DNA from: Selaginella moellendorffii
Taxonomy: Eukaryota > Streptophyta > Lycopodiopsida > Selaginellales > Selaginellaceae
Direction of reading: 5' to 3'
DNA length: 64,000 nucleotides
Assembly: GCF_000143415.4 (NCBI RefSeq)
Contig: NW_003314285.1
Location: forward strand, 1,740,966-1,804,965
The notes beneath the pieces were generated by a model, which was given only the letters and a program-made list of their open reading frames with translations, made no database searches and was not told the origin of the DNA. Positions 34,844-45,091 of the stretch are shown piece after piece. Each line of letters starts with the position of its first letter. The stretch's first letter is position 1. Position numbers and translations under genes: made by a program.

Positions 34844-35254
34844 ATTTTTCTCTTTCCAGAGGGAGCTCTGTGGACACTGTCAGTAGCCCACTTGGTTCAC
34901 TTGGTATTTTATGGCCCCTCTTGTGTGTGTGTTTGATTGATTGAAGCTCGCCTCGTCCAGGTCTTGCGCGTCCAGCTTTGTTCGCGAATCCATCATCACT
35001 TTGCGAGGAAATCCAGGTCCAGAGCATGGCTTATGTTTGATCAAACTTGCATTGCTGCAAGCGACGTACTGACCTGGGAACGTTTTTCGCTTTTTCTTTT
35101 CTGATTTCCCGGAGTTTGTCCAGTGAACCGGCCAGCTGAAACACACGGACGCGTTACGTTTGTGGAGAGCTTGCCGACGGACAAGCAATGCAAGCAGCGG
35201 GAAATGTGTGTCCACGGAATGATCCATGGCTTCGATCGGAGTGGCGAAAGCAAC

Positions 35255-35360
35255 AAACAATCCCTGCCTGGCTCCCTGTATGCCACCTGAGAAGCCCACC
35301 GAAGTGTTTCGGCAGGATTCCTAGCTGGCGTGCGGGGAGCCATGCAGAGCTTCTCTCTTT
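35255..35360 (+). ncRNA. MIR160: miR160 precursor hairpin (pre-miR160)
   Basis: The 5' arm at 35265-35285 is an exact copy of the land-plant miR160 sequence (starts TGCCTGGCTCC, ends CTGTATGCCA). The 3' arm at 35326-35346 pairs with it at 20 of 21 positions: 17 Watson-Crick pairs, 3 G:U wobbles and one C-U mismatch at position 4. The star strand with a 2-nt 3' overhang is 35328-35348 (GCGTGCGGGG...CATGCAGA), the usual miR160* form. The loop of about 40 nt is short, as in other MIR160 genes. miR160 guides cleavage of ARF10/16/17-class auxin response factor mRNAs, a circuit conserved from mosses to flowering plants. No protein gene overlaps it. Confidence 0.95.
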
Positions 35361-36037
35361 CTCTCTCAAAGGCTGCCCGAGGGGGATGACACACACTGAA
35401 ACAATCCGAAAGATCTTCTCAAGGATCTGCAAATCCAAGTCTCTTTGACAAGGTGACAACCAGGTATCGAAATCTTTTCCTTTTTCTTTTTGTTTGATGC
35501 GTGTTCTTGCTTTTGTTCTCCGTTTTTCCCCATGTTTTGTTCTGGGAAATATGGGGGAGCTCTGCGATCCTCAGCCGCTTTAACTTTTGCTGGCAGGCAG
35601 CAAGCAACAAGCAGCCCAATGGCAATGCAGCAGCAGTTCAGTACCTTAGCATTGCAATGCCAGCTTTTTTTATTCCTTTCTTTTTCTTTTTCTCTCCTGC
35701 AGTGTGGCCATGGCTCTGCTTTCTCATGTGTTTTTTGTGTTGTGTACAGAACTCAACTTCGCCAGTCGCGCGGGAATGGTGTAGATTTGAACATGCTAGA
35801 ATATTCTGGTATATGCTAACATCCAACGGCTCCAGGTTAAACTTGTGTTTATAGCTGATAAACATATCTTAAACCCAGAACGTTCCATCACGATCATTAA
35901 AGTTGGAAATTATCCTTTAGAACAGTTTACTTTAATTTCGATAAAAAAAAGTATAATAGGAAAGTTTTCTAGGGCATCTGAGAACTTCTTTGCGCGAGTA
36001 GGGTTTGCACAGCATTGGATAGATCCGGAGTGGCGGA
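35361..36037. other. Intergenic, MIR160 3' part and EB1 5' flank
   Basis: No supported coding sequence. T-rich runs around 35.47-35.70 kb. Confidence 0.5.
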
Positions 36038-37629
36038 ATGGCCGCTGCCAACATCGGGATGATGGACAGCGCCTATTTCGTGGGGCGCAACGAGCTTCTG
36101 GCGTGGGTGAATTCGGTGCTGCAGCTCAATCTCTCCAGGGTTGAGGAGGTATGGCCGCATTCTTGCGTTCTTCTTGCGGATTTCTAGCTTCCCGTGACAA
36201 TGCTGCTTCCAGGGAGGCCCCATTCTTCCATTCTCTGGTGTGGTGTGCGTATTTTTCTCTTGTTTCTCATCTACATTTCATTCCATTCCAGAGGAACACT
36301 CTCCCGCCATCAGATCTATGCTCTAAGACGGGACCTAAGGGTACCTCACATCGTTTTGTTTGCGATTTGTTCCTCGTGCATCTTAGAGCTTCTCTCATTG
36401 CTCTCTAGCGAATAAGAAACTTACCCTCGCTTTTCTCCTTTGCAGGCGGCCTCTGGTGCTGTCCACTGTCAATTGATAGATTCTGTCCATCCTGGTGTTG
36501 TTCCGATGCACAAGGTCTTAGTCGTGGTTCTTCTTTTGTTTTGTACACTAAAAGAAAACTTTTTGCAGGTGAATTTTGATGCAAAGACCGAGTATGAGAT
36601 GATTCAGAACTACAAAGTACTTCAGGAGGTCTTTAACAAGCTTAACATTAACAAGGTGCGTTTTTTCTATACTATACTTTAGCGGTGGGTCTCCGTCTCA
36701 CGTTGCGTCGTGCTGCAGCATATTGAAGTGAACAAGCTTGTCAAAGGCCGGCCCTTAGACAACCTGGAGTTTATGCAATGGATCAAGAGATACTGCGACT
36801 CTGTTTCTTCGTCTCCAAAGTCAGTCCGCTAGAAAGCTCTGTATAGCCTTTCTCACTGGATGATGATTTCAGCTACAATCCCGTGGAAAGAAGAGAAACT
36901 TCTAAAGGCGGTGTTGGTGCGGGGAAGAAGGTTGGCTACAAACCATCGAGTTCGAGACCTTGCAGTGCAGCAACAGCTGTTCGTAATTCAGGTGGGTATG
37001 GTACTGCCTACTTCATTTTATTTGGCCTTCGTTTCCTAAACTTAGCACTGGATCTTTTCTGCAGTTAGCAAATCTGCTAGACCAGGAGCTGGTTCAGGAA
37101 TCATGGTTCCAGGCTCAGCTCAAATCAAGGCTCTCAACGAACAGGTATTGACAAAACTTTTGCAAGAGTTTTTATTCTACAAGATTTATCTTTTAACGAG
37201 CAGGTTGCGGATTTGAGGCTCTCGGTGGATAGCTTGGAGAAGGAACGGGACTTTTACTTCGCCAAGCTCCGAGACATCGAGATCCTGTGCCAGAGCTCAG
37301 ATGTGGAAGGTCCCGAGGTAAGCTCATACAAATCTCACACCGAAGCTAAGCTCCTTCCTTGGATCAAGCAGATCATTCCAGCAATCCAGAAAATTCTCTA
37401 CGCGACCGACGAGAACGCTGGAGCTACTGATGGAGAAGAGCTCCCTCCGGATTTAGCCACCGACGATTACAATCCGGAATCCGAGGCTCACGATAGCGGA
37501 GAAGCTGCTTGCGACGACGATGATGATCCATCCGGCGAGAAATGCGTCCCGCAAGTGAGAGTCTCATGTAGTGGCTCCTGTCACAGTGACGAGTTCCTCT
37601 CATCAGCATCTCCAGTAAGTGTAAACTAG
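36038..37629 (+). CDS. EB1: EB1 microtubule plus-end-binding protein
   Basis: Eight exons: 36038..36148, 36446..36514, 36569..36655, 36719..36819, 36873..36991, 37065..37144, 37204..37317 and 37369..37629; 313 residues. The N-terminal calponin-homology domain ([18 protein letters not shown], then [39 protein letters not shown]) is complete. A basic linker (NYNPVERRE...GKK) leads to the EB-homology coiled coil ([20 protein letters not shown] ... KILYATDEN). The C-terminus is acidic and Ser-rich, ending VSVN, without the EEY/F tail of animal EB1. It tracks growing microtubule ends. Intron 7 is 51 nt, in frame and stop-free, so retaining it would add 17 residues. Confidence 0.9.
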
Positions 37630-37988
37630 ACAAAAATCTCAAGGAATAGTTCCACCCAAGTACTCTTTGTAACTCGAGTTCCGTACGGGGGTGAAAAGAG
37701 GATAATATATGTAAGTTTTACCAGAAAGAAGGTCCTTCGTCCGTACGCTAGTCATGCTGTTGTGTTCGTTCAATGGGCTCTTGCCGCGTAAGAAGGAAAA
37801 CCCTATGTATGAGGTGAGGGCTTTTGACTCGATGGAGCTATGGCGGACAGCGTCGAGGTAGGCACGGGGTGGCTTCGCCGCTAGAAACACGCCAGGGATT
37901 CGATTCTAGCCACTAGATCATCGCTGCGTCGCGAAATATTTCGGGTGGATCGGCGGCATTCTCTAGCAGGGACGATAAATCGGTGGAG
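37630..37988. other. Intergenic between EB1 and GRAS gene
   Basis: Nothing supported. Probably EB1 3' UTR and GRAS 5' leader. Confidence 0.5.
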
Positions 37989-40010
37989 ATGGAGGCGCTA
38001 CTGATGGATTTCAGCCAGTTCGTCGAATTTGCAAGAACAGAGCCAGGCATGGCAGGCACGGATCCAACGATGGAGATGTGCCAGAGCAAGCAGGCAGAGA
38101 TTCCAGCCGCTGGAGATTTCTTTGCCAATGGATCGACTGGAGCTTTCCCGAGCGTGTCTGGGACGGATTTTCATGGATCCATGGGAAATTTCCAGAGCTC
38201 GGGGATGGACGATGGTGTCTACTTGGAGCCAGCTCCCATGGAGCCGGCCGGGTCGTGTGAGGCCGATCCCCTCAAAGACCCGGTGATTAGCTACATCTCC
38301 GACATGCTCATGGACGAGGACACAGACGAGAGGACGTGCATGTTTATCGATTGCTCCGGGTATAAGTCCATGGCCAACGAGCTCACGCAGATCATCTCCG
38401 ATTCTTCCTCGTCGGGTGCTTCGGAGTCAGAGAACACAAACAAGGGAGCAGTCGATTCGTGGATCCATGGTGTCTTGAACAACGACGAAGTGGTCGACTC
38501 GGATGTGAGAGTCGAGGGTCGGACCATGTCCGACGAAGAGTACGAGAACACCGTGCACAAGATGATGAACGAGATTCAGGCTTTGACGGCTGCCTCTACG
38601 CCCGGTGGCGAAGGTGGTGGCCATGAAGGTGGTGGTCATCGGAAGGTGGTGGAGGAAGAAGAGTCTGTGAATATTGTGGAGCGGGATGCACTGTCCTTGC
38701 AGTCGCTGCTCCGGGAGTGCTCCGAGTTTCTCAAAGATGCGCCAGGGAAGGATGCTGTTCATGACCACGATCCATGGTCGGGGGATTTATTCGCGACGCA
38801 CGACCAGCTCGTGGCTGGGCATGTGAGGACTCCTGCAGTGCTTGACAACGACGCCATTGAAACCGAGAAGGCCATCCGACAGGAGCTGCACGGCAAACTC
38901 ATCGAGTGTGCGCAGGCGGTGGCTGCGGATGATGTATCCAAGGCTTACGGGATTGTCAACGGGATCAGGGACAAAGCCTCGCCGCGTGGAAGCGGCACGG
39001 AGAGAATGGCGTTCTACTTTGCCGAGGCTTTAGTTGCACGTATAACCGGTACTGGCACGCTACTCTACAGTGCTCTCTCCAGCAACAAGCCGGCGTTTCA
39101 CGAGATGCTGAAAGCGTATCGGCTCTTTACTCGCTACTCTCCGAACGTGAGGATATCGCACTACGTCTGCAACCAGACTATTCTTGATGCTACAGTGGGG
39201 GCCGGCAGGGTGCACATTGTCGACTATGGTATCCTCTACGGGTTCATGTGGCCCTGCCTCATCAAGGCCTTCTCCGAGCGCGAAGGTGGTCCTCCGCACT
39301 TGCGTATAACAGGAATAGATTTTCCTCAGCCTGGGTTCAAGCCGGCGGAGAGAGTTGAGGAAAGCGGGCGGAAGCTGTCGGAATACGCCAAGCAAGTTGG
39401 AGTTCCTTTCGAGTTCCACGCTATAGCAACAACCAAATGGGAGGGCGTGCAGCCATCAACCTTATTTCTCAGGCACGACGAGGTGTTGATCGTGAGCTCG
39501 CATTTCCGTCTGAGACACTTGCTAGACGAGTCGGTGATGGTGGACAGTCCAAGAAAGCTGGTACTCTCCAGGATACGAAGCATGAAACCGAAGGTCTTTA
39601 TACAGGCGGTGGTGAATGCCAACTACAACGCTCCATTTTTCATCAGTCGGTTCCGCGAAGCTCTCGCATTATATGCAGCGTTCTTCGATGCGATCGACAC
39701 TGCAATCCCTCCTGAGTATCCGGAAAGGCTCCTCATTGAGCAGAGCATTTTGGGACGCGAGATCCTCAACATTGTGGCGTGCGAAGGCCAGGAAAGAGTA
39801 GAAAGAGCGGAAACGTACAAGCAGTGGCAGTCAAGGACTGTGAAAGCCGGATTCGAGCAGCTTCCTTTGCGTCCAGACATTTATGCAAAGGCGAGAACGA
39901 TGCTCGGGACATATCACAAGAGCTTTGGGATTGGCCATGATGGAAACTGGCTGCTCATAGGATGGAAGGAGACGGTACTGCATGCCGTGTGCTCGTGGAG
40001 AGTACGCTGA
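37989..40010 (+). CDS. GRAS transcription regulator, LISCL (SCL9/14/33-like) subfamily
   Basis: Single exon, 673 residues from ATG 37989. The acidic, Ser-rich N-terminal half (to about 285) is the variable activation region. The C-terminal GRAS domain shows LHR1 (ELHGKLIECAQAVAADD), the VHIID motif as VHIVDYGILYGFMWPCLIKA, LHR2, PFYRE (VVNANYNAPFFISRFREAL) and SAW (GNWLLIGWKETVLHAVCSW). The stretch LRITGIDFPQPGFKPAERVE and ACEGQERVERAETYKQWQ are typical of the LISCL branch, whose members act in stress and detoxification responses with TGA factors in Arabidopsis. Lack of introns is normal for GRAS genes. Confidence 0.92.
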   Translation: MEALLMDFSQFVEFARTEPGMAGTDPTMEMCQSKQAEIPAAGDFFANGSTGAFPSVSGTDFHGSMGNFQSSGMDDGVYLEPAPMEPAGSCEADPLKDPVISYISDMLMDEDTDERTCMFIDCSGYKSMANELTQIISDSSSSGASESENTNKGAVDSWIHGVLNNDEVVDSDVRVEGRTMSDEEYENTVHKMMNEIQALTAASTPGGEGGGHEGGGHRKVVEEEESVNIVERDALSLQSLLRECSEFLKDAPGKDAVHDHDPWSGDLFATHDQLVAGHVRTPAVLDNDAIETEKAIRQELHGKLIECAQAVAADDVSKAYGIVNGIRDKASPRGSGTERMAFYFAEALVARITGTGTLLYSALSSNKPAFHEMLKAYRLFTRYSPNVRISHYVCNQTILDATVGAGRVHIVDYGILYGFMWPCLIKAFSEREGGPPHLRITGIDFPQPGFKPAERVEESGRKLSEYAKQVGVPFEFHAIATTKWEGVQPSTLFLRHDEVLIVSSHFRLRHLLDESVMVDSPRKLVLSRIRSMKPKVFIQAVVNANYNAPFFISRFREALALYAAFFDAIDTAIPPEYPERLLIEQSILGREILNIVACEGQERVERAETYKQWQSRTVKAGFEQLPLRPDIYAKARTMLGTYHKSFGIGHDGNWLLIGWKETVLHAVCSWRVR

Positions 40011-40066
40011 AACTAGGAAAGAAGCAACAATCATAGCTGGTAATTGCTAAGGTACGACACAAAATT

Positions 40067-41626
40067 CTAGCTTTGTATTGACAGCTTGTCGTGTTGCAAG
40101 GCGAACAGTTGCTGCGCTACGTGAATACATTCAGCTACTGATGCGTTGGTTTTGAGCGAGTTTGGCTCGATTTGCGACCGGCTCACTACGTATCCTTCCT
40201 GCAAAAAAAAAAGAGAGAAGAGATTCACAGCAGCAGCACGAGTGACCGGATGTACCTTTTGTAGTCGCCTTGTCAAGGTATCTCTTCTGGGAGTTGGGAT
40301 CTTTCCTCTGCTTGCAATCTAAAAGTATATATGTTCATATCTTGTTTTGAATCCAGGTTGTAAGTACCTCGTGAAGCCCAATGTAACCGCATGGCAAAGT
40401 TGGATTGCTTTCCTCCAGCATTACATCTAGCACCTCGGTCAATTTTGAAGTTTCAGGATCGAGTTTCTTCATATCAAATCCAGGTGAGGCAATCCAGTTT
40501 AATTCCTTGGCTAACCGTGACATTGTTTGTACATATGCTATGTTGTGCAGAGGGCCGATCCATATTGGACCCGTATACGTGTTCTGTCGCAATGTAACCA
40601 TGGTCGCAAGCAAGCCGGAAGGAAAAGGTTCGTTCCACATACCTTCTTGGAGCAACTGCAAGCTGATGTTTGGCCGAGTTCGTCCCAAGAAACGCTCTGG
40701 AATGCCCCACATTCGCTGCAGTGCGCTATGAATCCGTAGTTACTGCCAGAACACAAAGATGGATGAACGTCAGACAACAAGATCAACCTGGAAATTACGT
40801 GCGGAGATCAAGTTCGCCGTGCTCCATCCGGAGCATGATTCTAAACACTGGTCCGTGGGCAGAATAGTGCGAGAAAAGGGGACGCATCCTCAAGTTTCGG
40901 GTGGCAGCTTCGCGCACGACGCCAGCAATGACCATTCGCAGCCCGATCTCGTTGATAAACGGCAGGCGCCTGGTGAAAGTTCCGTATGATGCAAGTGCAC
41001 TGAAAGAGAAGGAGAAAAATCAAAACAGCCATCGAAGGGCGCGTGAGTACTCACTTATAAGGCCGCTTGCTGCAAGAGAAGCCGTCGGTGGAGGTGACAT
41101 AGACGAGGCCACCACGTTTGAGGGCAGCCAGAGCAGAGCCAAAGAAGACGGAGTTACTCCCGTGAGAATCGACGTCGATGAGGTCGTAGTAATCGTCGGC
41201 AAGGTAGCAGCCGAGAAGGAGCTTGTTGGCGTCTTGAGTGCTGACTTTCCACCTTTCGGTAGGACAAGAAGAACAGGAAGGAGGAGCTACAGCTCGCAGG
41301 TTGTCAAGAATGCCGGGACGAAGATGGTCGCAGGCATCGTTGGCCCAGACAAAGTCAGCACTAGCCTGCACAAGGTACCGCATTGCTCTCACTCCGCACC
41401 CACACAGAGCATCCAGTGCTCGGAGCTGACCGTGCTCTCTCTTGTAGGCTATGGCCGCTAGAACACTCAGGTCTCTCCCTACCGCACTCTCGCGCCTGTA
41501 GAAAGCGTTCCCGGTTGTGAAGCTGAGCCCGCGCTCCATTTTCGGTAGTTCTTTCGTGGGTTGCTGCGGCTGGGGGAGTCTGGACAGCCCATCTGGGGGG
41601 ACCGGCAGCGCCATCGAAACAAGCAT
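40067..41626 (-). CDS. TRM1: TRM1-type tRNA (guanine26-N2)-dimethyltransferase
   Basis: Six exons on the minus strand: 41626..41055, 40999..40799, 40742..40643, 40583..40368, 40318..40256 and 40198..40067; 427 residues. Motif I is ALDALCGCGVRAMRYL, followed by VWANDACDHLRPGILDNL. Position IV, normally DPFG or DPYG, reads DVDSHGS. Further conserved parts are ALASYGTFTRRLPFINEIGLRM, a zinc-ribbon-like CSECG...CSCSKK and TGPIWIGPLH. TRM1 forms N2,N2-dimethylguanosine at G26 of tRNA. Length and the DSHG variant resemble the shorter plant paralogue rather than the ~600-residue cytosolic form. M1 and M5 are both possible starts; its start codon is 36 bp from that of the divergent PPR gene. Confidence 0.85.
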
Positions 41627-41662
41627 ATGCCCAGGCCGGGTATAGGGCAGAGATGAGGAAGG

Positions 41663-44600
41663 ATGGCTAGAGCTCCTTCTCGACCAAGAAGGAATGTGGT
41701 GGTGCTCGTCAGACTCAAGAGATGGATGAGCAGTAGTTGTCCACAGCAGAAAGGATCGTCGTCGGTGACGGAGAGCGAGCTAGTTCAGGTTGGTCTTCAG
41801 GGAGACCCGGAAGGATTCGTTGGGCTTCTGCGTGTGTGCGCAGAGGAGAGGTCACTAGAAGATGGCAGGCTTGTCCACGAGCAGATTCTCAAGTGTGGAT
41901 ACGGCAGTCATGCGTTTCTCGGTAATCTGCTCGTGGACATGTATGGGAAATGCGGGGATATGGAGAGTGCCCGTGCTGCCTTCCAGGCCATCCAGGCAAA
42001 GAACATCTACTCGTGGACCATCTTGCTTACGGCCTACAGCAAGGGTGGCCACGGGAGAGCAGTACTCAGGCTCGTCCAGGAGATGGACTTGGAGGGGTTT
42101 AAGGCCGAGAAGGTGACGTACTTGGCAGTCGTGGATGCCTGTGCGAAGCTGTTCGACTTGAACAGAGCCAAGCAGGCACACTCGAGGATTGTGGAGAGCG
42201 GGTGGCATGCAAATCTCAACGTGGGAAACGCGCTTGTGGGCATGTATGGGAGGTGCGGGGACTGCCAGACGGCCAGGATGGTTTTCGAAGGTTTGCCTGA
42301 GAAGACCGTCGTGTCCTGGAACACTGTGATAGGAGCCTATGCTCGGAATGGACTGGCCAAGGATGCTCTCCGACTGATGAAGGCGATGGATCTGGAAGGC
42401 ATGAAAGCGGACAGGATCACATTCCTGAGTCTGGTCGAAGCTTGCACGGGCCTGGGGTGCCTGGCCGAGTCGAGGCTGGCTTATGCTCGAATTGTTTCGA
42501 GTGGACTCGGCTCCGACGTCGCAGTGGCTGCCTCGCTTGTCAACATGTTTGGGAAGAGCAGCAGCTTGGCGGATGCCAAACTCGCCTTCGATACCATACC
42601 GGAGAAGAATGTCATCTCGTGGAATGTCATGATGGCAGCTTACAACCAGAACGGGTGTCCGACAGAAGCTCTTCGGTTGTTTTACGAGATGACTGAACCG
42701 GACAAGGTCAGCTTTTTATATGCTCTCGACGCTTGCGTGAGCCTGAAAGCTCTGTCAGATGGCCGGGACGTTCATGCGAGTGTCACAAGGCATGGTTTCG
42801 GCTCCGATCTTGTCCTGGGGAATGCACTCATCAACATGTACAGCAAATGCTCGAGTCCAGCTGATGCCAGAAACGTTTTCGACGGGATGACGGTCAGGGA
42901 CTCCGTGTCGTGGAACACGATGATTGCAACTTACGCCAGGAATGGTTTTGGAGAGGAGGCAGTGGAGGTGTTTCACGAGATGGCTCTGGTGGGGATTCCT
43001 CCTGACAAGTACACGCTCATCAGCGCTCTCGACGGTTGCTGTGGATTGTCGTGCCCCGACAGAGGCCTGAAAAAAGGCAGAGAGATTCACAGACGAATCC
43101 AGAGTATCGGCTTCATGTCCGACGTAGCGTTACAGACAGGACTGATCAAAATGTATGGGAAGTTTGGAGAGGTGATCGAGGCCAGGAGATTGTTCGATGG
43201 AATGAGTAGGAGAGTTGCTCTCACCTGGGCCAGGATGATCACTGCATACGGACAGAACGGTTTCGGAAACGAAGCCATCGAGCTCTACAAGCAGATCGAC
43301 GTGGTTCCTGACAAGGTGATATTCGCGAGCGTTCTTGACGCGTGCTCGAGCGCCATGAACCTCGAAGAAGGCAAGCGAATCCACGCAAGGATAGTGGAAG
43401 GCAAGTTTGAGATAGACACGGTGGTGAACAACACCCTGCTCGACTTATACGGGATGTGCGGGTGTCTGGAGGAAGCCAAAGCCGTGTTCCACAGCATGCA
43501 AGAGCAAGGCAGGGACGTGGTCTCGTGGAATTCCATCATTAGAGCTCATCTCCACAACGATCAGCCGAAGGAAGCCTTGGGCCTCTTCTTCGAGATGCAA
43601 GAGGCTTGCGGTCCCAGGCAAGACCGAGTGAGCTACGTGAGTGCTCTCGACGCCTGCTCGGCCATGGGGAGTGACGGCCTCGTCCATGGCAAAACTCTGC
43701 ACGGTTTGATCCTCGCCAACCGGATCCACATCGACGTCTACGTTGGCACTGCGCTGGTTACCATGTATGGGAGGTGCGGCGACGTGGTGGAAGCCAAGCA
43801 GGTGTTCGACGTGATGCCGAGCAAAAACGCGGTCACTTGGACGTCCATGATACGGGGATACTCGACGAACGGTTTCGCGAGAGAAGCCGTGGAGGTGTTC
43901 CAGAAGATGGAACAGGAGGGCTGCCGTGCTGACAAGATCGTCTACGTCGCGGTGATGGAGGCAAGCAGGGGCGTCGAGGACGTGAAGATGGCGGCGAAGA
44001 TCCACAGCCGGCTTTCGGAGCTGGGGTGGTGCTCGGACTCGGCCATCCAGTCGTCGCTCATCGCCATGCACGGCAAATGCGGCAGTGTGGAGGCGGCGAG
44101 GCGGGTGTTCGACGCCATGGAGGAGAAGTCACGGGGATCTCCGGCTTGGAATGCCATGATCGCAGCTTACTCGAGGCGAGGCGACAAGGAGGCGGTGCTG
44201 GAGCTGTTCCAGGCGATGCAAGCCGCATCGGTGAGGCCGGATCGAGCAACTTTCCTGGGACTTCTAGCAGTCGGCGGCAGCTTCTCCCCGAGCGAGGCCA
44301 GCGCCGTGCAGCACGCCATCCTTTCCACCGGCATGGAGACGGACTCCCTCGTCGGCACCGCGCTGCTCAACACGCTGACGAGATCCGGCAAAGTTGGCGA
44401 GGCCCGGCGGGTGTTCGATCGCCTGGACAAGCGCGACGTGGTGTCGTGGACGTCGATGATGGTGGCGTATGCCTCGCACGGGTCGAGCCTGGAAGCCATC
44501 GATCTCTTCCAGGAGATGCAGCTCCAGGGGATGGAGCCCGACGAGGTGGCGTTCCTGGCCGTGCTCTTCGCTTGCAACCACGCCGGGTTCTTCCGCCGGG

Positions 44601-44887
44601 GATGGGACTACTTCGCGAGCATGCGCGGAGACTATGATCTGGAAGCTGGGGCCGATCACTACTGCTGCGTGGTGGATCTTTTGGGCCGAGCTGGAAGGCT
44701 GGCGGACGCCGAGGACTTGATCGTTAGCATGCCGTTCAAGCCCGACGAGGCCACGTGGTCAGCGCTGGTTGGCGCTTGTAACACGCACGGTGACGTGGAA
44801 CGGGCCGCCAGGATCTCGCGGGCGATGGAGGCGGAGGAGCGGGCCGCCACACACGTGTCGCTGTGTAACACGTTCGTGGCTGCCTGA
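41663..44887 (+). CDS. Long PPR protein (PLS class, truncated E1 end)
   Basis: Intronless, 1074 residues. The N-terminus MARAPSRPRRNVVVLVRLKR is basic and lacks acid residues, suiting mitochondrial or plastid import. About 27 repeats in P-L-S order fill residues 50-990, with L2/S2-like closing repeats and an E1-like segment (HYCCVVDLLGRAGRLADAEDL...ATWSALVGACNTHGDVE). It ends LCNTFVAA without E2 or DYW. Arrays this long can read a long RNA footprint. As an editing factor it would need a DYW partner in trans. A Met at residue 22 (41726) is an alternative start that would move it further from TRM1. Confidence 0.87.
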   Translation: MARAPSRPRRNVVVLVRLKRWMSSSCPQQKGSSSVTESELVQVGLQGDPEGFVGLLRVCAEERSLEDGRLVHEQILKCGYGSHAFLGNLLVDMYGKCGDMESARAAFQAIQAKNIYSWTILLTAYSKGGHGRAVLRLVQEMDLEGFKAEKVTYLAVVDACAKLFDLNRAKQAHSRIVESGWHANLNVGNALVGMYGRCGDCQTARMVFEGLPEKTVVSWNTVIGAYARNGLAKDALRLMKAMDLEGMKADRITFLSLVEACTGLGCLAESRLAYARIVSSGLGSDVAVAASLVNMFGKSSSLADAKLAFDTIPEKNVISWNVMMAAYNQNGCPTEALRLFYEMTEPDKVSFLYALDACVSLKALSDGRDVHASVTRHGFGSDLVLGNALINMYSKCSSPADARNVFDGMTVRDSVSWNTMIATYARNGFGEEAVEVFHEMALVGIPPDKYTLISALDGCCGLSCPDRGLKKGREIHRRIQSIGFMSDVALQTGLIKMYGKFGEVIEARRLFDGMSRRVALTWARMITAYGQNGFGNEAIELYKQIDVVPDKVIFASVLDACSSAMNLEEGKRIHARIVEGKFEIDTVVNNTLLDLYGMCGCLEEAKAVFHSMQEQGRDVVSWNSIIRAHLHNDQPKEALGLFFEMQEACGPRQDRVSYVSALDACSAMGSDGLVHGKTLHGLILANRIHIDVYVGTALVTMYGRCGDVVEAKQVFDVMPSKNAVTWTSMIRGYSTNGFAREAVEVFQKMEQEGCRADKIVYVAVMEASRGVEDVKMAAKIHSRLSELGWCSDSAIQSSLIAMHGKCGSVEAARRVFDAMEEKSRGSPAWNAMIAAYSRRGDKEAVLELFQAMQAASVRPDRATFLGLLAVGGSFSPSEASAVQHAILSTGMETDSLVGTALLNTLTRSGKVGEARRVFDRLDKRDVVSWTSMMVAYASHGSSLEAIDLFQEMQLQGMEPDEVAFLAVLFACNHAGFFRRGWDYFASMRGDYDLEAGADHYCCVVDLLGRAGRLADAEDLIVSMPFKPDEATWSALVGACNTHGDVERAARISRAMEAEERAATHVSLCNTFVAA

Positions 44888-45091
44888 ATGGACCGGTTCA
44901 ACAGCGACCGTTTTGCGCTGATTAGCGTTTGGACGGGCCGGTCAACATAGCATTGACTATGAATGGATGTACCGGTCAACAGCGACAGTTTGCGCTGACT
45001 AGCATTGACTAGCATCAAAAAGGAAGATTTTAACTTTAGCTGAACATCCGCAAGATAGAACAAGAAAAAATGGAGTTTCCTACAAGCAAGC

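Larger units (their letters stand above)
32820..35250 (+). other. Probable non-coding leader or promoter region of MIR160
   Basis: CT-rich and TG-rich sequence resembling plant leaders (TCCTTCCTCTTCGC, CTAGGGTTTTG near 32,920). A short frame from ATG 32964 (MRDPPDESPRQSPPRFRKFL) has no known domain. A TATA-like ATATAAATA at 34835 sits about 430 bp before the miRNA, a usual distance for a miRNA promoter. Contains a GATC microsatellite (33314-33345) and a GTCTCTC tandem repeat (34621-34659). Whether transcription starts near 32.85 kb or 34.87 kb cannot be told from sequence. Confidence 0.4.
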
